Assembly (NCBI GenBank): GCA_003453835.1
Contig: DMMN01000346.1
Span: forward strand, 1 to 5,811
Direction of reading: 5' to 3'
DNA from: Bacteroidota bacterium
Lineage (GTDB): Bacteria; Bacteroidota; Ignavibacteria; UBA10030
DNA: 5,811 nt
The notes below the pieces were generated by a model, which saw only the letters and a program-made list of their open reading frames with translations, did no database searches and was not told the origin of the DNA. Position numbers and translations under genes: made by a program. This document shows positions 1 through 5,790 of this stretch, in pieces (positions within the stretch are counted from its first letter, which is position 1; every line of letters starts with the position of its first letter).

Positions 1-642
1 CACCTGCTCTTCGATCGTCATATGGGAGGTATCCAATTCGAGTGCGTCCTCAGCTCGCCGTAGCGGACTCGATTTTCTCGTGGAGTCTTTCCGATCGCGC
101 TCCACAATTTCTTCCTCCAGGGCACGCCGGTCAACGAGCGCGCCGGCAACTTCAAGCTCTCGCTTCCTCCGAAACGTCCGCTCGGACACGTTGGCGACCA
201 TATAAACCTTGAGATCTGCACGAGGCAGAACGACAGTGCCAATATCCCTTCCCTCAAGAACGACGCCACCCTGTTTCGCCATCCGTCGTTGCTCGCGGAC
301 GAGAACTTTGCGCACAGGCTGATGGCTACTTACCGTGCTCACGCTTCTGGTGACACGGGCTGACCGAATTTGCTGGGTTACGTCTCGCCCATCGACAAGG
401 ACACGATTTGAGCCGTCGGCTCGTTCGAGCTGGATACGAGTCCGTTCAAGGAGCGCACTGATATGCTCGACATCCTCCAACGCGATCGCTTCTTCGAGTA
501 CCCGAAGGGTGATCGCGCGGTACATCGCGCCCGTATCGATGTGTAGATACCCCAATCTTTGGGCCACGAGCCTCGCAGTTGTGCTTTTGCCGGAGGCCGC
601 AGGACCGTCGATCGCTATGACGATTTGGCGCAAATTCTTCAA
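1..642 (-). CDS. cmk: Cytidylate kinase (CMP kinase), C-terminus cut by window edge
   Basis: This cytoplasmic enzyme phosphorylates CMP and dCMP with ATP and so feeds pyrimidine nucleotides to RNA, DNA and lipid synthesis. From a TTG at 642 the frame stays open to base 1 (214 codons). Visible motifs are the P-loop GPAASGKST (residues 13-21), DTGAMYR (36-42), VDGRDVT (83-89), EGRDIGTVVLP (130-140), the lid RDRKDSTR (182-189) and a C-terminal ELDTS (202-206). Cmk is usually 220-230 residues, so only about ten are missing beyond the left edge. No ATG lies before the P-loop in this frame: an in-frame TAA at about 669-671 is followed only by rare-start candidates, TTG at 654, 642 and 633. I chose 642 because it gives the usual short N-terminus (MKNLRQIVIAIDG); 633 is almost as good. 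No Shine-Dalgarno site is seen. The gene diverges from the methyltransferase. Its identity is secure; its start is not. Confidence 0.95.
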   Translation of the reverse strand, partial: MKNLRQIVIAIDGPAASGKSTTARLVAQRLGYLHIDTGAMYRAITLRVLEEAIALEDVEHISALLERTRIQLERADGSNRVLVDGRDVTQQIRSARVTRSVSTVSSHQPVRKVLVREQRRMAKQGGVVLEGRDIGTVVLPRADLKVYMVANVSERTFRRKRELEVAGALVDRRALEEEIVERDRKDSTRKSSPLRRAEDALELDTSHMTIEEQV

Positions 643-654
643 ACTTGGGTTCAA

Positions 655-683
655 AATATAAGCAAATTATGAGTTGAGAGCAA
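655..683 (-). promoter_or_regulatory. Probable promoter of cmk
   Basis: On the minus strand TTGCTC (683-678) is followed after 17 bases by TATATT (660-655), a 5-of-6 match to the sigma70 -10 hexamer, while only the TTG of the -35 matches. The same stretch can be read as a Bacteroidota-like promoter: TTG, 20 bases, then TATATTTTG, one base longer than TAnnTTTG. Transcription would begin near 648, leaving about six bases before the TTG at 642. The site is inferred from sequence and position only. Confidence 0.45.
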
Positions 684-738
684 CCAATTTTCTTTCTGTT
701 CTTGAGAAGTCTTCCTTCGTCGTTTGTGCGCCTCGTCG

Positions 739-777
739 TTGACGTTTCGTCTTTTCCATGAATATGACGTATCTTTG
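739..777 (+). promoter_or_regulatory. Probable promoter of the SpoU-family methyltransferase gene
   Basis: Two overlapping readings exist. TTGACG (739-744), 18 bases, then TATGAC (763-768) resembles a sigma70 promoter (5/6 and 4/6 matches). TATCTTTG (770-777) is an exact match to the Bacteroidota -7 consensus TAnnTTTG, but no TTG sits at the usual 17-23 base distance upstream; the nearest, at 739-741, is 28 bases away. Either way transcription would start within about ten bases of the ATG at 784. Which element is used cannot be decided here. Confidence 0.4.
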
Positions 778-783
778 TTCGTC

Positions 784-1332
784 ATGAGGAAGCTCACGCA
801 CGCTGAAATCGCAGAAAACAGAAAAAAGATCGAGACGATCCGGGCTTCTGATCGGCTTCCGGTGACTGTCATCGTCGACAACGTTCGGAGTCTCTACAAC
901 GTTGGCTCGATCTTTCGAACCTCCGACGGCGTTCTGCTTGAGAAGCTTATCCTGACTGGATTCACTCCGACCCCACCAAGAAAGGAGATTGAGAAAACTG
1001 CACTGGGATCAACACTGACTGTTCCGTGGGAATACGTGAAGAATCCACGGGACGCGCTTGCTTCGCTGAGAAAGTCAGGAGTCAAAGTCTGGTGCCTGGA
1101 ACTTACCGACGTCCCTTGCCCCTACTATGATCTCGAGCCCGCCGACTTTCCCCTTGGCCTCGTCCTTGGAAATGAGATTACGGGCGTTTCGAAGGAGGTC
1201 ATCGCCGAGTGTGATGCGGCCCTCGAAATCCCTCAATTCGGAATCAAACAATCTCTCAACGTTGCCGTGGCGTACGGTATTGCAATCTTCGAGTTGAGTC
1301 GTATTTGGAGATCGAATCGGTCGTCCGGGTAG
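784..1332 (+). CDS. SpoU/TrmH-family RNA 2'-O-ribose methyltransferase
   Basis: The 182-residue product belongs to the SPOUT (trefoil-knot) methyltransferases that move a methyl group from S-adenosylmethionine to the 2'-OH of a nucleotide in tRNA or rRNA. All three SpoU motifs are present: motif 1 DNVRSLYNVGSIFRT (residues 32-46, with conserved Asn39 and Arg45), motif 2 LVLGNEITGVS (126-136) and motif 3 IPQFGIKQSLNVAVA (149-163). The protein is short and lacks the extra N-terminal substrate-binding domain of RlmB, so it is nearly a bare catalytic domain, as in many Bacteroidota homologues. The start is ATG 784, giving MRKLTH, an N-terminus I recall from relatives; in-frame TTG at 724 would add 20 unlike residues and lies upstream of the probable promoter. 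No Shine-Dalgarno site precedes the ATG. The RNA target cannot be named from sequence, so no symbol is given. Confidence 0.92.
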   Translation: MRKLTHAEIAENRKKIETIRASDRLPVTVIVDNVRSLYNVGSIFRTSDGVLLEKLILTGFTPTPPRKEIEKTALGSTLTVPWEYVKNPRDALASLRKSGVKVWCLELTDVPCPYYDLEPADFPLGLVLGNEITGVSKEVIAECDAALEIPQFGIKQSLNVAVAYGIAIFELSRIWRSNRSSG

Positions 1333-1517
1333 TTCATTCCGCCGTCCCGTGGAAGCTCGATCACCACACGCTCCAGTCACATGGAACACTCCAAGCTCAC
1401 CCCTGTGTCGAACAAATCGAATTCCCGAGAGAAGGATCGATCAGCAGAGAGGACAAGACTCTTTTTCATTCCACCCAACGATGTTCCGCGTCCAGCTTTC
1501 CTTCTCACCAACTCTCC

Positions 1518-2171
1518 TCAGTATGTCATCGTGTAGAAATCTTCCTTTTCGTGGGTGTGAATTCTCAACACGCTTGCCCGCACAAGCTGAATCAAGATGC
1601 GAGATGCACGCCGATGTGAAATGTTCACCAACTTTCCAAACTGCTTCACCGTGATTCTTTGATTGTGATCGAGATAGTCAAAGAGCCTCCTCTCGTTCTC
1701 ACCAATGCTGATGCGCAAGGGTGGAGAATCCGGGCTCTCCGATCGCAAAATGTTGACCACCTCTTTGCTTGCGACAACGGTTTTGTCCCTCACACGAATC
1801 AGGACCTTGGAATCCGTTTCCCCAGAACCGTCTTCTTCAACGACAAGGCAATGAGGTTTCTCGTCGCTCTCGTCGACGGTCACGATGATGAGGTCTTTCC
1901 CTTTGTAGGGGATAATCTCAATGACCGGATCGATCGGTGGATCGCAGAATAATCTCCCTGCGGTCTGAATCATCTCAACTTCGGTCTTTTCACTCTCCAC
2001 TCCGACAATCGTCTTGTCGTCGTCGACACCGAAGAGAATCGTCCCGCCTTTTGTATTCGCGAAGCCGATGAGCGCGCGGGCGACCTTTTCGGGGCTCGAA
2101 ACCTTCCGCTTAAACTCAAGTTGAGATCCTTCCCCCTCTTCCAACAGAAGTCTGAGCTCGCTGATGATCAT
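1518..2171 (-). CDS. Schlafen AlbA_2-domain protein with C-terminal winged-helix-like region
   Basis: The 217-residue product has an N-terminal AlbA_2 (Schlafen-type) domain, roughly residues 10-138. It is recognised by EGEGSQLEFKR (12-22), then FANTKGGTILFGVDDD (37-52) and LIRVRDKTVVAS (124-135). Residues about 155-217 look like a winged helix (ENERRLFDYLDHNQRITVKQ, then HRRASRILIQL), suggesting nucleic-acid binding. Bacterial AlbA_2 proteins are often annotated as ATP-binding or transcriptional regulators, with little biochemistry. In vertebrate Schlafens the same fold is an RNA nuclease; Glu14, Glu19 and an Asp at 50-52 occupy comparable places. The start ATG 2171 gives the usual short lead-in; TTG at 2201, preceded by GGGGA, would add ten residues. 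It lies 72 bases after mtgA as the probable last gene of the rel operon. The family is clear, but the function is unknown. Confidence 0.85.
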   Translation of the reverse strand: MIISELRLLLEEGEGSQLEFKRKVSSPEKVARALIGFANTKGGTILFGVDDDKTIVGVESEKTEVEMIQTAGRLFCDPPIDPVIEIIPYKGKDLIIVTVDESDEKPHCLVVEEDGSGETDSKVLIRVRDKTVVASKEVVNILRSESPDSPPLRISIGENERRLFDYLDHNQRITVKQFGKLVNISHRRASRILIQLVRASVLRIHTHEKEDFYTMTY

Positions 2172-2243
2172 AGTCGTGTTCGAGAGCGCCGATGCGCGCA
2201 ATGCGGTCCCCGAAAGCGAGGTCGCTGCGAGCGATCAGGCAAG

Positions 2244-2987
2244 TTAGAGTCCCCGCGCCGCCATTCGATCCAGAATGATACGTGAGCGGCGCGCGACATA
2301 TCGTGAATCTCCATCGGCGCGAAAACGACGAGGACTGGGGATAACTGCCGCCAGACGCGCACACTCCTGGCGCCCCAGCAACGATACCGACTTGCCAAAA
2401 TAGTGTTGCGATGCAGCTTCGATTCCGTAGAGCCCGTTTCCCCACTCGATGACATTCAAGTACAGTTCCAGAATCCTCGATTTGCTCAATGTGCGCTCCA
2501 TATACCAGGTCAGGATCCACTCTTTGAGCTTTCGAAGAGGATTCTTCGATGAGGACAGGAAGAGGTTTTTTACAAGTTGTTGCGTAATCGTGCTCGCTCC
2601 TCTAGCCGGTCGTCCTTCTTCGAGATTTCGTTTCATCGACTCTTTGAATTCAAACCAATCGAATCCTTCGTGAGACCAAAACGTTCCGTCTTCTGCCACG
2701 ATCACGGCGTTGACCGCGTCCTTCGGGATTGTTCTCAGAAGCACCCATCGCTGAGACTTTTTGAACGGCTTCCCTTCGTCACGTGCTCTTTGCGCGTGCT
2801 CCTTCATGAATGCCGTCTCAGGGGGATTTGTGGTCTGATACCGCTTGATTTCGCCATAGGGGAGGAGAGCAAGTTCGATGAACAACCACGCTCCTACGGC
2901 CAGAAGGATTGACGTGATCTTATGAGCCTTGACCCACAGGAGGAGCCGCGCGGCGCGTGTTTGGTTCGGTCCATCTTCAGCAATCAT
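2244..2987 (-). CDS. mtgA: Monofunctional biosynthetic peptidoglycan transglycosylase
   Basis: This inner-membrane enzyme polymerises lipid II into glycan strands without a transpeptidase domain. The 247-residue product has a basic N-terminus, one membrane segment (about residues 24-43) and a GT51 domain outside the membrane. Motifs in order are VAEDGTFWSHEGFDW (97-111, probable catalytic Glu99), GRPARGASTITQQLVKNLFL (125-144), RKLKEWILTWYMERTLSK (152-169, probable second catalytic Glu164), ILELYLNVIEWGNGLYGIEA (172-191) and LAAVIPSP (212-219). The length fits MtgA, and no penicillin-binding domain follows, so it is not a truncated class A PBP. ATG 2987 begins two bases after the ruvX stop, with only a weak AGG upstream, suggesting translational coupling. 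An in-frame TTG at 2996 would overlap ruvX and add three residues. The family is typical of Gram-negative bacteria. Confidence 0.95.
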   Translation of the reverse strand: MIAEDGPNQTRAARLLLWVKAHKITSILLAVGAWLFIELALLPYGEIKRYQTTNPPETAFMKEHAQRARDEGKPFKKSQRWVLLRTIPKDAVNAVIVAEDGTFWSHEGFDWFEFKESMKRNLEEGRPARGASTITQQLVKNLFLSSSKNPLRKLKEWILTWYMERTLSKSRILELYLNVIEWGNGLYGIEAASQHYFGKSVSLLGRQECARLAAVIPSPRRFRADGDSRYVARRSRIILDRMAARGL

Positions 2988-2989
2988 GG

Positions 2990-3430
2990 TCAGCAACCTG
3001 AGGATCGTCTTCGGCTGTCGAGGAAACTCTGCAGCATGATCGCCGCAGCCATCGCATCGACTCTCCCTTTGTTCTCTCTTCGATCCTTCCGTTTCGTCCC
3101 CATTTGGAGCAAGGATCGATGGGCAAGTGTGCTCGTGAACCGTTCATCCCACGAGAGCACTTCAACGTGTATGGCCTTCTTCAGTTGGATGACGAACATC
3201 TCGACCTCGCGGGCTTTTTGTGCTTTCTGCCCCTTAAGATTGAAAGGCATACCGACGACGATCAGATTGACATGCTCGCGGTCCACGATCTCCTTCAGCT
3301 TCACGAAGAGTGAGTTGTTGTTCTCGACGCTCCCGAGCGATTGAGCGATGATGTGAAGCGGGTCGCTGACGGAAACGCCCACCCGACGGGAGCCGAAATC
3401 AATACCGAGGATTCTTCCTTGGTCGTCCAA
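2990..3430 (-). CDS. ruvX: Putative pre-16S rRNA nuclease, RuvX/YqgF family
   Basis: The family has an RNase H-like fold and is implicated in trimming the 16S rRNA precursor; the older name reflects a proposed Holliday-junction resolvase role. The 146-residue product has normal length and intact motifs: GIDFGSRRVGVSVSD (residues 9-23, Asp11), IVVGMPFNLKG (57-67), WDERFTS (94-100, Glu96) and GRVDAMAAAIMLQSFL (122-137, Asp125). Asp11, Glu96 and Asp125 match the acidic active site. The start is a TTG at 3430: upstream in frame there is only a stop (TGA) eight codons earlier and no ATG, and AGGAG lies seven bases before the TTG. It follows rel by 38 bases and runs into mtgA with a 2-base gap, so it is almost certainly co-transcribed. 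The C-terminal tail is short and basic (SRRRSSGC). Confidence 0.95.
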   Translation of the reverse strand: MDDQGRILGIDFGSRRVGVSVSDPLHIIAQSLGSVENNNSLFVKLKEIVDREHVNLIVVGMPFNLKGQKAQKAREVEMFVIQLKKAIHVEVLSWDERFTSTLAHRSLLQMGTKRKDRRENKGRVDAMAAAIMLQSFLDSRRRSSGC

Positions 3431-3437
3431 CGATTCA

Positions 3438-3442
3438 CTCCT
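3438..3442 (-). promoter_or_regulatory. Shine-Dalgarno site deciding the TTG start of ruvX
   Basis: AGGAG on the minus strand lies seven bases before the TTG at 3430, an ideal distance. It is the only strong Shine-Dalgarno site seen at the starts in this window. Its last two bases run directly into a TGA that ends a seven-codon reading frame starting at ATG 3455. Confidence 0.7.
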
Positions 3443-3468
3443 GTTCCATCGTCATCTTTATGGATCCC

Positions 3469-5655
3469 CTATGCAGTAAACCGCTCGACTTCTAAAATCC
3501 CATCTACTCGTTTGATTTTTTCGATTACACGGGCGAGGTGTTCCGTGTTCTTTACGTACAAGATAATCTGGCCATCAAACATTGCGCCTCGTGAATCGAC
3601 GTTGACGCTTCGAATGTTCGTGTCCTGGTAGGAAGAGATTGCATGCGTCACGTCGCTGAGCAAGGCTGGCCGGTCTTTTCCCGAGACCCGGATCGCTGCG
3701 ATAAAGTCTGCACCGCTTGCGGGGGGCCAGCCGACTTCCACGAGCCGCTCGCTCTCTGCCATCCGCATCGAAATCACGTTTCGACAATCTTTCCGGTGGA
3801 TCTTGATCCCCTCCCCGATGGTGACAAAGCCGACGATTTCGTCGCCAGGGATGGGGTTACAGCATTTGGCGTATTGGTGCATGAAATTGTCGCTGGTCCC
3901 GAGGATGGAGATCCCACTGGTGATTTCACGCGCGGTATTGATGAACTTTTTGAAGAGCGATTGCGCCTCTTCCACGCCCCGAGCAGCTTCTCCGCCCGGA
4001 GGATGCTTGGTGTGGCGGATGAGTTGCTCGATCACGGTGTCGGGATCGATCTTTTGTTCTGCAACATCGAGGAAGAATGATTGGAGGTTGTCGATGTGCA
4101 TCGTGTGGAGAAATCTGACCAATTCGTCATCGTTTACCCGCGCCTTCTCGCGCTTGAGCTTCTTTTCCCAAATCTCTCTCCCCCGCTCTGCTTTCTTTCG
4201 AAGCTCATCTTTGATCCATTTACGGATATGCGACTTGGCTTTATGCGTGACGACGAACTTGTCCCAGTCCGTATTCGGCGTCTGACTCTTCGACGTGATG
4301 ATTTCGACCTGATCACCGCTTCGGAGCAGCGTGTTCAGAGGGACGATACGGCCGTTTACCTTCGCCCCGATGCAGTGGAATCCAATGTTCGAGTGAATCT
4401 CGAACGCGAAGTCGACAGGCGTAGAACTTCGGGGCAGAATCTTCAAATCGCCTTTCGGCGTGAACACGTAGATCTCGTCCTGGTAGAGGTTGAGCTTGAA
4501 GCTCTCCATCAATTCTTTCGGGGTTTCCTCGCTCTTCTGTTCGAAGATCTCCCGAACCCAATTGACCCAGCTCTCGAGTTCTTTGTCGATGTTGGATTTA
4601 TTCTCCTTGTACATCCAGTGAGCGGCGACGCCCTTTTCCGCAACTTCGTGCATTCCCCTTGTCCGTATTTGCACCTCGACGAGTTTGCCGCCCGGGCCCA
4701 CAACGGTCGTATGGATGGACTGGTAACCGTTCTTTTTCGGAATGGAGATGTAGTCCTTGAAGCGCTCCGGAATCGGTTTGTAGATTTCCGAAACGATGCC
4801 GTAGACCAGGAAGCACGCATTATTGTCGAGCGTATCAAGGACGAATCGAACGGCGAACAGATCATAGATTTCATCCAGCGGCTTTGCGCGTTTCAACATC
4901 TTGTTGTAGACGCTAAAGAGATGCTTTGGACGTCCCTCGAGCTCGTACGCGAGCTCCTCTTCCTTCAGCCTCTTCTCGATGGGGGCAACGAATTTCTTGA
5001 TATAATGTTCACGCTCACGGCGCCGTGACTTCAACTGCCGGGCGATCTGATCGTACTCCTCGCGATGAAGGAATTTGAACGACAGATCTTCCAGCTCCCA
5101 CTTGATCTTCGCGAGTCCGAATCGATGGGCGAAGGGTGCGTAGATTTCAAGAGTTTCCTTGGCGAGTCGCTCTTGTTTGTCCGAGGGAAGGTACTCGAGC
5201 GTGCGCATGTTGTGCAGCCGATCGGCGAACTTAATGAGCATCACCCGGATATCGTTGACCATCGAAAGAAGAAGCTTGCGATAGCTCTCGGCTTGAGTAA
5301 CCTCGTGACTCCGGAAAATATCCGTGATCTTCGTCGCTCCGTCTACAATCTCGGCCACAGTACTACCGAACTCCTCCCGGATATCTTTGAGACCAAACTC
5401 CGTGTCCTCCACCACATCGTGCAGAAGAGCGCTGGCAATGGACACATCGTCAAGCGGAATTTCTTTGGCAACGATCATTGCGACTTCGTACGGATGATGG
5501 AAATAAGGCTCCCCGGATGCCCGTAGATCGTGCTTGTGCGCTTCCAGACTCATCGCAAACGCGCGAGCGATCAGATCCTCATCGACCGTCCGAAGGTTCT
5601 TTCGGCAGATCGTCAAAAGATCGTCAAGCTTTTTCTTGTACTGACCGTTGATCAT
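3469..5655 (-). CDS. rel: Bifunctional (p)ppGpp synthetase/hydrolase (long RelA/SpoT homologue)
   Basis: This cytoplasmic, ribosome-associated enzyme makes ppGpp/pppGpp from ATP and GDP/GTP on amino-acid starvation and also degrades them. The 728-residue product is full length. The HD hydrolase domain (about 25-180) is intact: SGEPYFHHP (47-55, His53), LLHDVVEDT (77-85, His79, Asp80, Glu83, Asp84) and KFADRLHNMRTL (142-153, Asp145). The synthetase domain (about 225-350) has GRPKHLFSVYNK (241-252), YDLFAVRF (264-271), RFKDYI (298-303), the G-loop NGYQSIH (309-315) and VEVQIRT (326-332, Glu327). RFKD is the form found in bifunctional Rel/SpoT rather than EFDD of RelA, so both activities are expected. 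Then come TGS (about 394-453), a helical linker, a Cys-Cys-His-Cys zinc-finger region (Cys598, Cys599, His620, Cys624) and a C-terminal ACT domain (651-725). ATG 5655 is the first start after an in-frame TAA; AGG abuts it, too close to act as a ribosome site. It leads the operon. Often also named spoT. Confidence 0.96.
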   Translation of the reverse strand: MINGQYKKKLDDLLTICRKNLRTVDEDLIARAFAMSLEAHKHDLRASGEPYFHHPYEVAMIVAKEIPLDDVSIASALLHDVVEDTEFGLKDIREEFGSTVAEIVDGATKITDIFRSHEVTQAESYRKLLLSMVNDIRVMLIKFADRLHNMRTLEYLPSDKQERLAKETLEIYAPFAHRFGLAKIKWELEDLSFKFLHREEYDQIARQLKSRRREREHYIKKFVAPIEKRLKEEELAYELEGRPKHLFSVYNKMLKRAKPLDEIYDLFAVRFVLDTLDNNACFLVYGIVSEIYKPIPERFKDYISIPKKNGYQSIHTTVVGPGGKLVEVQIRTRGMHEVAEKGVAAHWMYKENKSNIDKELESWVNWVREIFEQKSEETPKELMESFKLNLYQDEIYVFTPKGDLKILPRSSTPVDFAFEIHSNIGFHCIGAKVNGRIVPLNTLLRSGDQVEIITSKSQTPNTDWDKFVVTHKAKSHIRKWIKDELRKKAERGREIWEKKLKREKARVNDDELVRFLHTMHIDNLQSFFLDVAEQKIDPDTVIEQLIRHTKHPPGGEAARGVEEAQSLFKKFINTAREITSGISILGTSDNFMHQYAKCCNPIPGDEIVGFVTIGEGIKIHRKDCRNVISMRMAESERLVEVGWPPASGADFIAAIRVSGKDRPALLSDVTHAISSYQDTNIRSVNVDSRGAMFDGQIILYVKNTEHLARVIEKIKRVDGILEVERFTA

Positions 5656-5709
5656 CCTGAATTAGAATATACGGTTGTAACTACTCACCTTGACTTGTTG
5701 CCCACTAAA

Positions 5710-5727
5710 TACGCGAACTACACGAAC
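5710..5727. repeat. Tandem 9-bp repeat upstream of rel
   Basis: TACGCGAAC (5710-5718) is followed immediately by TACACGAAC (5719-5727), identical in eight of nine positions. The segment CCCACTAAATACGCGAAC just before and within it resembles a degenerate ACTAAATACACGAA-type intergenic repeat I recall from varied bacterial genomes. That resemblance is from memory. The repeat lies 55 bases upstream of the rel start codon. Confidence 0.5.
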
Positions 5728-5744
5728 GTGAGAAGCGATCAGAG

Positions 5745-5758
5745 AACATCTGTATGTT
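5745..5758. promoter_or_regulatory. Operator-like inverted repeat upstream of rel
   Basis: AACAT, four bases (CTGT), ATGTT forms a perfect 5+5 inverted repeat about 90 bases upstream of the rel ATG. The shape is that of a dimeric repressor site. The spacing does not fit the LexA boxes I know, and no regulator can be named. A chance origin is quite possible for arms this short. Confidence 0.25.
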
Positions 5759-5790
5759 GAAAGAAATCATTTTGCGTTCTCCGTGCTTGC

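Noticed and set aside
724..783. TTG at 724 as an upstream start of the methyltransferase
   Set aside because: It would place the likely promoter inside the gene, and the added residues do not resemble the family, whereas ATG 784 gives a familiar N-terminus.
1446..1466. Possible terminator for the methyltransferase gene: AGAGAG, seven-base loop, CTCTTT, T-run
   Set aside because: The stem has only about six pairs, including a G-U, and is low in GC; it also sits over 110 bases after the stop codon. Too weak to call.
1377..1469. A 30-residue minus-strand frame beginning MKKSLVLSADRSF, downstream of the AlbA_2 gene
   Set aside because: The GGTGG before its ATG is too close to be a good ribosome site, the composition is unremarkable and no family is recognised. 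It cannot be told from chance in this 185-base gap.
2116..2520. Minus-strand open frames overlapping the mtgA 3' end and the AlbA_2 start
   Set aside because: They are out-of-frame shadows of mtgA. The mtgA frame carries all GT51 motifs through to its stop at 2244, and no frameshift is needed.
4081..5028. A long plus-strand open frame of 315 codons opposite rel
   Set aside because: It lies wholly antisense to the well-supported rel gene, and its translation shows no recognisable domain. It is a by-product of codon use on the other strand.
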